64,000 nt of DNA from Selenomonadales bacterium (GTDB lineage: Bacteria; Bacillota; Negativicutes; Selenomonadales; Selenomonadaceae). The stretch spans positions 162,128 to 226,127 of the forward strand of contig CAAGHH010000021.1 in NCBI GenBank assembly GCA_900769615.1, read 5' to 3'. The notes beneath the pieces are model-generated. The model did no database searches and was not told the origin of the DNA. It saw only the letters and a program-made list of their open reading frames with translations. Both the position numbers and the translations under genes were made by a program. Shown one piece after another: positions 9,179 through 17,949 of the stretch; within the stretch, counting starts at the first letter, position 1; every line of letters begins with the position of its first letter.

Positions 9179-10992
9179 TCTGCATCTCCCAACTTTCTTG
9201 CCGGTAATATAACATGAATACACGTTCCCTTGCCCGGCTGACTTGTGATCTCTAATCCAGCAGCTTCACCGTAATGCAAGCGCAAGCGCTCAAATACACT
9301 GAATACACCAAAGCCAACATGCTTTTGCCCTAAACGAGTTTCCGCCAAGCCTCGCCGCAATTCCTGCAATCGCTCAACGCTCATTCCCATACCATCATCA
9401 GTTACCTTAAAATGCAAAACTCCAGTTTCTTCCCAACCAGAAATACGGATAAGTCCCTGGCCTCGCTTTTCCTTAACACCATGATAAATAGCATTTTCTA
9501 CCAATGGCTGTAACGTCAGTTTAATAATGCTGTATTTTTCTATAGTCGGTGAAATATCTATCTCGTAACGGAATACATCACCATAACGCATTTCCTGAAT
9601 ATAAAGATAATTTTTAGCATGTTCTATTTCCTGCTTTACTGGTATTATTTCTTCGCCATGGGACAAGCCTATACGGAAAAAGTTAGCTAGCGCCATAATC
9701 ATGCGACTGGCTTCTTCATTTAGCCCCATATCACACAGACCTTTTATAGCAAATAAAGTATTATATAAGAAATGCGGATGCACTTGCATTTGCACAACTG
9801 ATAATTCTAGTTCCCGTCGTAATTCCTGATCCTTTTTTACCTGCGCCATTAAATTACGGACATGACCCATTAAATCATCAACACCATGCCCTAATGCCTC
9901 TAGTTCATTAACGGCAACTGGCTTAGCACCAGTTATCTTGCTATCGCGCATGACTTCCATCCGTTTTACTAATTGACTAATCGGACGCATGATATATCCT
10001 GCCAGCCAATTAGTCAGACATATCGCCAAAACTATTAAAAATAAAATAGCAATCAGCGTAGTGTACTTTATATATTCTATCTTATCTAGCAGGGCATCAC
10101 GCCTAAAAACTGCCATTAGACGCCAATGGTTGGTTTCAAGCGTGTCATACACTGCTATCAGTTTAGTCCCGCTGCTATTAGTAAATTCAAAATGCCCCGA
10201 TTTTTCAGCTGAGTTATTTAAAAATTTAAGTGTACTCAGGTCAAGTTCCATATCCTGTGGCACATTACCTGTCAGCACCGTCTCGTCATTGCTTATTAAA
10301 GTAAGATAACCCTGACCGCCTAAAATCGGTCGATTAAATATATTAACTAAAAAATCACGCCGCAATCTGAACAATAATATTCCATCTTGTTTGGCATTGC
10401 CACGCCCTATTAACCGGTAAACATCAAGCCCGTAATCAGCCCCCATAGCACTTTTATCCAGCACCTGATAACTTTGCCAGTGAATTTCATTATCTTGACT
10501 TTCAGGTGTCCGCGCATAAGACTGATACTGCTGAACTATAGCTGCATAATCATCATCGCCACGAAAGAAGCGAAACTGTCCATGATTCAGATTTATATAA
10601 ACCGTATCAATAATTGAACTATTATATAAGCGCACCGTATCAACATGGGACTGCACTTTTAAATAATCCGCCGGCGTTATTTCACTATGGTCACAATTAA
10701 GCAGCCGCATGAGTACAGGATCACCAGCCAGCGCTGTCATTTGCTCTAAAATTGCCTGTAACCGGTTATCTATATATAATCCAGTCTGATATACTAAATT
10801 TTCAACTTCATGCCGTGCACTTTCCTCTACTTGCCGCATAGCTAGTACATAGGAAATCATACCGGTAAATATTATAAATGCTATTATAACTGGTATATAA
10901 AGACTTAACATCGTTGAACGAAACGATGAAAAAAAATATCGCAACCCTAAAGCTACTAATTTACGATATTTTACCTGCAACCTATGAAGCAT
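9169..10992 (-). CDS. YesM-type sensor histidine kinase
   Basis: 607 residues from the ATG at 10992, preceded by an AGGAG box; upstream in-frame starts add 9 residues. Membrane segments at about 28-50 and 310-332 enclose an extracytoplasmic Cache-like sensor region of about 260 residues. HAMP follows (333-385), then the His_kinase domain with phospho-acceptor motif HPHFLYNTL (His407 region), and a HATPase domain with N-box QPLVENAIYHG and the DDGMGM and GFGVFSVFERL glycine boxes. It phosphorylates the overlapping YesN-type regulator. The signal sensed is unknown; the binding lipoprotein in the same operon is a candidate partner. Confidence 0.93.
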   Translation of the reverse strand: MLHRLQVKYRKLVALGLRYFFSSFRSTMLSLYIPVIIAFIIFTGMISYVLAMRQVEESARHEVENLVYQTGLYIDNRLQAILEQMTALAGDPVLMRLLNCDHSEITPADYLKVQSHVDTVRLYNSSIIDTVYINLNHGQFRFFRGDDDYAAIVQQYQSYARTPESQDNEIHWQSYQVLDKSAMGADYGLDVYRLIGRGNAKQDGILLFRLRRDFLVNIFNRPILGGQGYLTLISNDETVLTGNVPQDMELDLSTLKFLNNSAEKSGHFEFTNSSGTKLIAVYDTLETNHWRLMAVFRRDALLDKIEYIKYTTLIAILFLIVLAICLTNWLAGYIMRPISQLVKRMEVMRDSKITGAKPVAVNELEALGHGVDDLMGHVRNLMAQVKKDQELRRELELSVVQMQVHPHFLYNTLFAIKGLCDMGLNEEASRMIMALANFFRIGLSHGEEIIPVKQEIEHAKNYLYIQEMRYGDVFRYEIDISPTIEKYSIIKLTLQPLVENAIYHGVKEKRGQGLIRISGWEETGVLHFKVTDDGMGMSVERLQELRRGLAETRLGQKHVGFGVFSVFERLRLHYGEAAGLEITSQPGKGTCIHVILPARKLGDADNA

Positions 10993-11160
10993 AGAACATC
11001 TCCTCATCTGCCCCAACATAACTTATGACAATTGTCAAATTTATAATATTAATTATTACTTATCAGACTTATTTTATCACAGTTACTCGTATTTTGCACT
11101 ATCTTATACTAAGGTCAAATGATACCACTATCAGTAATACTTAAATACAAAAAAACATCA

Positions 11161-11220
11161 TACTGTAGAACACCCCATAAGTCAGACCAAAGAATCTAAC
11201 TTATGGGGGTCTCTACAGTA
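11161..11220 (-). terminator. Long hairpin terminator after the amino-acid-binding lipoprotein
   Basis: 22-nt arms (11161-11182 with 11199-11220) match at 19 positions with one 3-nt internal mismatch and a 16-nt loop. On the minus strand a run of seven T follows 5 nt after the stem. It is unusually long for a simple terminator. Confidence 0.75.
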
Positions 11221-11254
11221 ACTAAGCTTATCTGCTGTTTTTTGCTATCATATT

Positions 11255-12055
11255 TTATTTGGTAATATCCTTGCCAAACCACTTTTCGGAAATCTTAGCA
11301 ATGGTGCCATCAGCCTTCATTTCATTGATAACTTTTTGCACATCATCACGCAACTTAGTATTATCTTTAGCGAAAGCAATACCAAACTGACTTACTGGAC
11401 CAACCACTGTATCAATGGCTTCGATTTCATCCGGATGCTTGCTCATATAGTAACGGCCAACAATTTCATCACCAACTACCGCATCAATACGGCCATTTTC
11501 AAGATCCATGAATGCCGATACAAAATCAGAGTATTTCTTTACATCCTTAACCTTAGTCTTAAAGAATTCACTATTATCAATATATTCTTCAGCGGTGCTA
11601 GCACTTTGCGTGCCTACTGCCTTGCCAGCTAAGCTCTGTTCATCAGTAATGCCAGTCTTGCCTTTCTTGACAAATATTATCTGGCGGTTATCCATATATG
11701 GATCAGAGAACAGCATTACTTCTTTGCGTTTATCAGTAATATCCAAACCATTCCACAGTACGTCTACGCGACCGCTTTTAAGCTCCGCTTCTTTACTCGA
11801 CCAGTCAATTGCCTTGAATTCAACTTCCCGACCGAGACGCTTAGTAGCTTCTTTAGCCAAATCGACATCAAAGCCTGCTATTTCATTATTTTCATCCTTA
11901 AAGCCCATTGGCGGGAAATTATCATCTAAACCAACTACAATCTTACCTTTGTCACCGCTGGAATTTTCTTTAGTCGAATTGCTGCCACAACCACTGACAA
12001 ACGCTGCGGTCAGCACTGTCACCAAACCTAATGCTAAAATTTTCTTAAACTTCAT
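11255..12055 (-). CDS. Amino-acid-binding lipoprotein (SBP_bac_3), stand-alone gene
   Basis: 266 residues with lipobox VSGCG (Cys23). The mature part is the SBP_bac_3 fold for polar amino acids: VVGLDDNFPPMGF at the start, GFDVDLAKEATKRLG, the DITDKRKEV hinge segment and LWNGLDIT. It has its own promoter (12109-12138) and its own terminator, with no transporter gene beside it. It could deliver substrate to the permease/ATPase pair at 4766-6173, which lacks a binding protein; this pairing is inference from position and family. A strong AAGGGG ribosome binding site precedes the ATG. Confidence 0.92.
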   Translation of the reverse strand: MKFKKILALGLVTVLTAAFVSGCGSNSTKENSSGDKGKIVVGLDDNFPPMGFKDENNEIAGFDVDLAKEATKRLGREVEFKAIDWSSKEAELKSGRVDVLWNGLDITDKRKEVMLFSDPYMDNRQIIFVKKGKTGITDEQSLAGKAVGTQSASTAEEYIDNSEFFKTKVKDVKKYSDFVSAFMDLENGRIDAVVGDEIVGRYYMSKHPDEIEAIDTVVGPVSQFGIAFAKDNTKLRDDVQKVINEMKADGTIAKISEKWFGKDITK

Positions 12056-12108
12056 AGCTAAATCGCCCCTTATTTTTCTTTACTTCATTAAAGAATTAAT
12101 ATGTTGCC

Positions 12109-12138
12109 ATTATACTGTAATTTCGTAAATGATGTCAA
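12109..12138 (-). promoter_or_regulatory. Consensus promoter for the amino-acid-binding lipoprotein
   Basis: Minus-strand -35 TTGACA (12133-12138) and -10 TATAAT (12109-12114), both perfect, with an 18-bp spacer, about 55 nt before the gene start. Confidence 0.75.
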
Positions 12139-12243
12139 GCTTTTTAGGTTTTATAAAAAAATTGAAGGTTTTTTCTTGGCAAAAGCGAATATTAATCTTG
12201 TAGAAGTATGGATTTTTGTCCAAGTCACAAGGAGGGGGTCAAC

Positions 12244-13308
12244 TTGAGAGCTGTTTCAGTAGAAGATTTAAAGCCTGGAATGATTCTCGCCCGCACCATC
12301 GTCAATTCCAGCATGGTTGTGGTTTTATCTGAAGATACATTATTAACCAAAGCTCATATTACACGTTTGACGTTTTTAAATATACCAGTTGTATATGTCA
12401 AAGATAATTATGAATTAAATCAAAATTATCAAAGCGTCTCAGCTATTTTCAATCGTGGCAACGCTTTTGTCAAGGAATATTCCGGTGTAATTCAAACTGC
12501 CCGCAACATCTTTGCCGAAACTAGTAAATCAGGCAAAATACCTGTAGCTAAAACGGAAAAAATGGTTTCTGACACTTTAGAACCATTAGCCAAAAGCAGT
12601 GGCACTATTGACTATCTTTATGAGCTCAATCATTTGGCCAGCGATGTCTATAATCATTCATTGCGCGTAGCTATCTTAGCTGGTGTTATCGCCAAATGGA
12701 TGCACTTTGACAAAGCCAAGACTACGGATATTATGCTGGCAGGATTCCTGCATGATATCGGCAAAACCAAATTTTCCGAACGACTGCTGGAAAAAAATGT
12801 TACCAAACTGCAAGGTGATGATTATGAGACCTATATTCAGCATACCGTTGATGGTCATCATATCTTAAATCAGCAAACGGGACTATCTGAAGGAGTTAAA
12901 CTATCCGCACTGCAGCATCATGAGCGCATGGATGGCAGCGGCTTTCCTTTTAACTGTGCTGGCAATAGTATTCATGAATACGCCCGCATTGTTATGATAG
13001 CTGACATTTACGACAACATAACCACCGAACGGGAAGGTTATATCAAGCAAACACCATTTGCAGCTATTGCTAACCTTACCGAAAATATGTTTTCTTCACT
13101 TGATCCGACTGTCTGCGTACCGGTACTTACCCATATCAAAGATGCTTTTCTTGGTTCTAAGGTAACGCTTAGCAACGGGGAAAAGGGCGTTATTGCCGCC
13201 TATCCTAATGACTTTGCAGCTCATCCTGTGATAAATATTTCACCGGACAAAATAATAAATCTAAATGAACATCATGAGCTTAACATTACCGAATATAATC
13301 CTAAATAA
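12244..13308 (+). CDS. HD-GYP domain protein, probable c-di-GMP phosphodiesterase
   Basis: 354 residues from the TTG at 12244, which is preceded by a strong AAGGAGGGGG box; an ATG at 12208 would place that box inside the gene. The N-terminus (1-130) matches the small domain that often precedes HD-GYP (VEDLKPGMIL). The HD-GYP domain (about 135-330) has YNHSLRVA, the metal-binding FLHDIGK, HHILN, LQHHERMDGSGFP and IADIYDN. The GYP triplet is present as GFP, a tolerated variation. HD-GYP enzymes hydrolyse c-di-GMP to GMP. It is monocistronic and the only plus-strand gene in its neighbourhood. Confidence 0.9.
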   Translation: MRAVSVEDLKPGMILARTIVNSSMVVVLSEDTLLTKAHITRLTFLNIPVVYVKDNYELNQNYQSVSAIFNRGNAFVKEYSGVIQTARNIFAETSKSGKIPVAKTEKMVSDTLEPLAKSSGTIDYLYELNHLASDVYNHSLRVAILAGVIAKWMHFDKAKTTDIMLAGFLHDIGKTKFSERLLEKNVTKLQGDDYETYIQHTVDGHHILNQQTGLSEGVKLSALQHHERMDGSGFPFNCAGNSIHEYARIVMIADIYDNITTEREGYIKQTPFAAIANLTENMFSSLDPTVCVPVLTHIKDAFLGSKVTLSNGEKGVIAAYPNDFAAHPVINISPDKIINLNEHHELNITEYNPK

Positions 13309-13312
13309 AACT

Positions 13313-13350
13313 AAAAAATCTCGCAACTAAAAATAGTTGCGAGATTTTTT
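13313..13350. terminator. Bidirectional terminator, HD-GYP gene and efflux operon
   Basis: Perfect 17-bp stem (13313-13329 with 13334-13350) with a 4-nt loop. The arms begin and end in runs of A and T, so it works in both directions between convergent genes. Confidence 0.92.
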
Positions 13351-13360
13351 TAGTTTTTAT

Positions 13361-14578
13361 TTATTCATAACGCAAGGCTTCAATTGGATCCAATTTAGCT
13401 GCTTTTCGCGCTGGATATATGCCAAAAAACAAGCCTATTCCTACCGAAAACGCAAATGATACTATAATTGGTGTCAGCGTTATTACCGTTGTAAAATTAC
13501 CAACCTTAGCTATAACCTGTGAAGCCAGACAGCCAAATGCAATCCCGATAAGACCTCCTGCCACACCTATTACCATCGACTCGATTAAAAACTGCGTCAT
13601 TATATTCATAAAGGTAGCCCCCAGGGCTTTTCTTATACCTATTTCACGCGTTCTTTCGGTAACTGAAACCATCATAATGTTCATAATACCAATACCGCCA
13701 ACAAGCAGCGATATACCAGCTATTGCCCCTAAGAGCATCGTCAGCATCGATGTTGACTGACTGACTGTTTCCATGAGACTGGTTAGATTGCGCACATGAA
13801 AATCGTCCTCCTTGTCCCCTACAATATGATGTCTGGTCCGCAAAAGCGTTTCTATTGCGGCCTGTACTTGATCCATTTTATTTTGATCGCTTACCTGCAC
13901 ATTAATTGATTGCACATAGGTTATTCCAAGCATTCTTTCCTGCGCCGTGGTAATCGGCACATAAATCATATCATCCTGATCCTGCCCCATCGACGACTGG
14001 CCTTTAGCTGTCAAAAGACCAATCACTTTATAAGGCTGATTGTTTATGCGGATATTTTTGCCTACAGGATTTTCTTTTTCAAATAAATTTTCCGCTACAG
14101 TAGTACCAATAACTGCTACGCGGCTGCGTTTATTCATATCGTTAGCAGATATAAACGAACCGTTACTTATCGATAGCGATCTAATATCCAAAAGCTCTGG
14201 CGTAACTCCCTGTACTGAAGTATTCCAGTTATTATTGCCATAGACTACCTGATATGATGCTGAAACCATTGGCGATACATAATCAACATTTTTTATTTTT
14301 TCTTTAATCGCTACCGCATCATCATACTTTAAGGTTTGTATCGATCCGGCTGCACCGCGGACACCGCCCCTATTAGCTGAGCCTGGTGATATGATAAGCA
14401 TATTAGAACCCAGACTGGCAATCGAGCTGGTTACATTACTGCGAACGCCCATACCAACTGATACCAAAGCAATGACCGCCCCCACGCCAATAATTATTCC
14501 CAGCATTGTCAGCAAGCTGCGCATTTTATTGGCAAAAAGTGATGTAAGCGCCATTTGGAAGCTTTCACTAAACAACAT
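13361..14578 (-). CDS. MacB-like ABC exporter permease
   Basis: 405-residue inner-membrane protein of the MacB/FtsX family: one N-terminal membrane segment (about 20-45, with the MLGIIIGVGAVI signature), a large periplasmic MacB_PCD domain (50-265), then three C-terminal membrane segments with the TERTREIGIRKALGAT loop between the first two. In E. coli MacB the ATPase is fused to the permease; here it is a separate, 11-nt-overlapping gene upstream, the usual Firmicute form. Works with the adaptor and TolC-like protein of the same operon. It could export a peptide, lipid or macrolide-like compound. Confidence 0.92.
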   Translation of the reverse strand: MLFSESFQMALTSLFANKMRSLLTMLGIIIGVGAVIALVSVGMGVRSNVTSSIASLGSNMLIISPGSANRGGVRGAAGSIQTLKYDDAVAIKEKIKNVDYVSPMVSASYQVVYGNNNWNTSVQGVTPELLDIRSLSISNGSFISANDMNKRSRVAVIGTTVAENLFEKENPVGKNIRINNQPYKVIGLLTAKGQSSMGQDQDDMIYVPITTAQERMLGITYVQSINVQVSDQNKMDQVQAAIETLLRTRHHIVGDKEDDFHVRNLTSLMETVSQSTSMLTMLLGAIAGISLLVGGIGIMNIMMVSVTERTREIGIRKALGATFMNIMTQFLIESMVIGVAGGLIGIAFGCLASQVIAKVGNFTTVITLTPIIVSFAFSVGIGLFFGIYPARKAAKLDPIEALRYE

Positions 14579-15299
14579 CCATAATCACGCCCTTTCCTTC
14601 ATCACGGGTGATTTTGCCATCACGTACTAAAAGCTGCCGACTGGCACAAGCCGCAATTTCCGGCTCATGCGTAACTAAAATTATCGTCCGTCCTTGCTCA
14701 TGCATTGATTCAAAAATTTCCATTATCTCCCGCGTTGATTTCGTATCGAGATTACCCGTCGGTTCATCTGCCATGATAATATGTGGATCATTAACCAAAG
14801 CTCTGGCAATAGCTACCCGCTGTCTTTGCCCGCCAGAAAGTTCATTTGGCTGATGATCAACTCTATCCCCCAGACCTACGGCTGCTAAAAAATGCTGTGC
14901 TTTTTCTAAGCGCTCCTTGCGACCGATACCAGCATAAACTAGTGGCAACGCTACATTTTCCAAAGCTGAAATCCTTGATAACAAATTAAAGTTTTGAAAA
15001 ACAAATCCTATTTTTCGATTACGAGTGATAGCTAACGCATCATCACTAAGACCAGCTACTTCCTGCCCATCAAGTTTATACGACCCCATTGTCGGTCTAT
15101 CAAGACAGCCTAATATATTCATCAAAGTTGATTTGCCTGAACCTGACGGTCCCATAAGGGCCGCAAATTCGCCTTTATAAATATTGGTAGTTATTCCATT
15201 TAACGCTGCCACTGTTTCGCCACCAACATTGTAAAGTTTTTTTATGCCTGACAATTGAATGGTTGCATATCGCTCATTAGCTCCTGCTTGCTTTTCCAT
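14568..15299 (-). CDS. MacB/LolD-type ABC exporter ATPase
   Basis: 243 residues with Walker A GPSGSGKST, signature LSGGQRQR, Walker B IIMADEPTGNLD and H-loop VTHEPE. The ADEPTGNLD form is typical of the LolD/MacB/FtsE group that drives mechanotransmission and not substrate translocation through the membrane. It pairs with the overlapping permease gene. An AAGGGCG box precedes the ATG at 15299. Third gene of the operon tolC-like, adaptor, ATPase, permease. Confidence 0.93.
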   Translation of the reverse strand: MEKQAGANERYATIQLSGIKKLYNVGGETVAALNGITTNIYKGEFAALMGPSGSGKSTLMNILGCLDRPTMGSYKLDGQEVAGLSDDALAITRNRKIGFVFQNFNLLSRISALENVALPLVYAGIGRKERLEKAQHFLAAVGLGDRVDHQPNELSGGQRQRVAIARALVNDPHIIMADEPTGNLDTKSTREIMEIFESMHEQGRTIILVTHEPEIAACASRQLLVRDGKITRDEGKGVIMDVV

Positions 15300-15317
15300 T
15301 GGTATTCACGCCCTTCT

Positions 15318-16445
15318 TTACATTGGTGGCGGTCCGCCATGGCTGTTATTATTTTTACCCGTTTTAGAACTAGTCTTAGCCGTATAAGTATTTACCACCT
15401 GGTCGCCTTCTGCTAGTCCATCTAAAATTTCTACATATTCATCACTATAAATGCCAGTCTGCACATAACGGTTTTCCTGTGTACCATCAAGATTTTTTAT
15501 AATGACATACGAACCGTCAGAATCTGTCTTTAATGTTGAAATCGGTACTACTAACGCGTCAGGCTTATCCGCAGTATTTATTTCTACCCTAGCAGTCATT
15601 GCCGGCAATAGTTCATTATCCGGATCATCGACATCCAAAGTAACATAATAATAAATTACACTAGCTGAAGAACTTGAACTCGCTGACGAACTTGAACTGG
15701 TATCCCAGCTGTTACCGGTATCGGTTTGCGAAATTTTAGAAACTCTAGCCGTAAAAGTTTTGCCAGTATAAGTATCTACGGTAAAGGTCGCACTTTGCCC
15801 TACCTTGACATTGCCAATATCGGTTTCATCAACCTTGGCTTGAATCTGTTTGCTCGATAGATCAGCAATGCGCATTATTACTGTTGGATTGTCAGATCCT
15901 TGCACCGCCATAGTACCAGCAGTTTTAGGCTCACCAACAATTACGCCAGACATTGGCGCCGTTATTGTCATTTCATTCATATCCGACTGAGCTTCCGATA
16001 GCGACGATACTGCCGTATCATAATTTAACTGCGCATCATCTAACTGTTCCTGCGTGTCGGCACCAATGCTATATAAATAGCTTACACGATCATACTTAGC
16101 TTTAGTATTAACTACCTTATACTGCGCCTGATCACGCTTAGCTTCATAATCCTTGCCATCAAGCAAAGCTACCGTTTGTCCAGCTGTTACCGTATCATTT
16201 TCTTTAACCAGCACTTCTTTAATCCGCGCCGTAATCTTCGAACTTACTTCAACTGAATTAACTGGTCTTATCGTACCCGTAGCCGAAACAGTTGATTTTA
16301 AATTCATGCGCGTAACTTCCGTAGTTTCAACCGCAACCGTATTTTTAGCCTGCTGCGTTCCTTGATAATATTTAAAACCACCAAAAGCAATGCCTGCTAT
16401 AGCAGCTATAACCAGCCCCAGCTTTACTTTGCCGTTAATTTTCAT
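15318..16445 (-). CDS. MacA-like periplasmic adaptor (membrane fusion protein)
   Basis: 375 residues. One N-terminal membrane anchor (about 8-26) is followed by a biotinyl-lipoyl-like hybrid (VSATGTIRP, VLVKENDTVTAGQTV), a coiled-coil hairpin (about 100-155) and beta-barrel domains. It bridges the inner-membrane MacB pump and the outer-membrane channel. Residues about 250-262 are an almost pure serine stretch in the beta-barrel domain, unusual for the family. The C-terminus is Lys/Ser/Gly-rich. The gene starts with an ATGA overlap with the upstream TolC-like gene, so the two are translationally coupled. Confidence 0.93.
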   Translation of the reverse strand: MKINGKVKLGLVIAAIAGIAFGGFKYYQGTQQAKNTVAVETTEVTRMNLKSTVSATGTIRPVNSVEVSSKITARIKEVLVKENDTVTAGQTVALLDGKDYEAKRDQAQYKVVNTKAKYDRVSYLYSIGADTQEQLDDAQLNYDTAVSSLSEAQSDMNEMTITAPMSGVIVGEPKTAGTMAVQGSDNPTVIMRIADLSSKQIQAKVDETDIGNVKVGQSATFTVDTYTGKTFTARVSKISQTDTGNSWDTSSSSSASSSSSASVIYYYVTLDVDDPDNELLPAMTARVEINTADKPDALVVPISTLKTDSDGSYVIIKNLDGTQENRYVQTGIYSDEYVEILDGLAEGDQVVNTYTAKTSSKTGKNNNSHGGPPPM

Positions 16446-17848
16446 TTACTTTCCTCATTTCCTGCCATTGCTGCTACTACTTCATCAGCTGATTCTATAC
16501 TGTTATCAGCGACGTTACTTCTTAAATCGGCGGTTGATGCCTTTTTTAGAGCAACAGTTTGTTCATCCAGGCTAAGACCTATCCCCATAGCATTTTCTAC
16601 CGTTGCCTTATAGCGGGCATAATCATATTGCGCACTGATAAAATTTAGCTTAGCTTTCGCTAGTGCTTCCTGCGCATCAATAATGTCTAACATCAGACCT
16701 TCACCGGCACGATATTTTTCCCGCGCAATATAAGCATCTTCTTCGGCTTGCTTTACGGCATCTTTCGTCGAATTAAACCTTTTTTCGGCTTCCCGCATAC
16801 TGTAATAGGCCTGTCTGACGGCAAGATCTACATTTTCTTTGTCTTTTTGCAAATTAAGCTTGGCTATATCAAGGTTATTTTCGGCAGCCTTAATCTCCGC
16901 TTTAGTAACGCCACTGTCAAAAATATTCCATGATAATGCCGCCCCAGCTGATAGTCCTTGCCGTGAATTGCTTGCAGGACTAAAAGCATTAATTTGATTA
17001 GCCCCTACACTTAATTTGAGCGTCGGCAAATTGCCAGCTTTAGCTGCTTTTAAATTCTGTTCCTGTTGCGCTAATTTATTCGCATCAGCTAACAAATCCT
17101 TGCGATTGCGGTAAGCATACTCAATACAAGAGTCCATATCAATTTTAAAGGCATAATACATAAAATCAGTAGTAAGATTGAGGCTTTCATTGCGATTAAT
17201 ATTTAAATAATTACGCAAAGATGCCAGCTTTACTTCATAGCTGTTTTGTGCCTTAATTAACTCTTGACGAGCATCGCTTAACTCTACCGAAGATCTAATA
17301 ACATCTATTCTAGCTTTGGAACCAGCTGAATACAACGCATTAACGTTAGTATAATGTTCTTGGTATTTATCAACTGTTTCCTGTCTGACAGCTATGGTCT
17401 TGCGCGCTTCCAGGGAATCATAATACGCTTTTATGACCGAAAGCTTTAAATTTTCCCGCTCCCGTTCGGTAGTTAAATCGGCTGCCTCAACTCCTAATTC
17501 GGCTTTCTTTATAACCGCTTGATTTTTTCCACCAGTATATAAGGGAATAGATGCTGACAGCCCCAGATTATTGCTATCACTTCGCTCACTGTCATTATTT
17601 TTCTGCGTAGTAAGACTGTCACTAGCCGTCACCGCAACGTTGTTATTGCCTTTGGCTTTCGCTAGTTCTGCCTTAGCACTTATTTCATCACGTTGCGTAA
17701 TTTTTAAAGCTGTATTCTGAGCCAACGCTAAATTAACCGCCTCTTTTAATGACAAATCAGCAGCCATAGCCGTTTTGCCCGTCAATGAGAAAAATATACT
17801 TCCTGCCAAAAACAGCAACATCTTTTTCTTTTTCCCATACCTGCCCAT
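16442..17848 (-). CDS. TolC-family outer-membrane efflux protein
   Basis: 468 residues with a signal peptide (cleavage near TAMA, about residue 29) and two OEP repeats (about 35-240 and 250-440). The repeats share the TolC-type alternation of long amphipathic helices and short strand regions, with TGGKNQAVIKKAEL and the second-repeat LSWNIFDSGVTKAEI. TolC proteins form trimeric channels through the outer membrane. Presence of such a gene in a Firmicute gene context is the main evidence for a diderm cell. It is the first gene of the four-gene export operon. The extra C-terminal 40 residues are polar and not conserved in the family. Confidence 0.93.
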   Translation of the reverse strand: MGRYGKKKKMLLFLAGSIFFSLTGKTAMAADLSLKEAVNLALAQNTALKITQRDEISAKAELAKAKGNNNVAVTASDSLTTQKNNDSERSDSNNLGLSASIPLYTGGKNQAVIKKAELGVEAADLTTERERENLKLSVIKAYYDSLEARKTIAVRQETVDKYQEHYTNVNALYSAGSKARIDVIRSSVELSDARQELIKAQNSYEVKLASLRNYLNINRNESLNLTTDFMYYAFKIDMDSCIEYAYRNRKDLLADANKLAQQEQNLKAAKAGNLPTLKLSVGANQINAFSPASNSRQGLSAGAALSWNIFDSGVTKAEIKAAENNLDIAKLNLQKDKENVDLAVRQAYYSMREAEKRFNSTKDAVKQAEEDAYIAREKYRAGEGLMLDIIDAQEALAKAKLNFISAQYDYARYKATVENAMGIGLSLDEQTVALKKASTADLRSNVADNSIESADEVVAAMAGNEESK

Positions 17849-17949
17849 GGTATTTTCTCTCCCTATAACTAAAATCTATCTTTACCACACACTACTAAAA
17901 TTTTATATTACGGTATTTGCCAAATTATAAAAAATAGATTATAAAAGCA

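Noticed and set aside
11508..12128. Open frame of 206 codons on the plus strand over the amino-acid-binding gene
   Set aside because: It is the antisense of a clear lipoprotein gene, with no ribosome binding site and no family match; the opposite strand explains the codon pattern.
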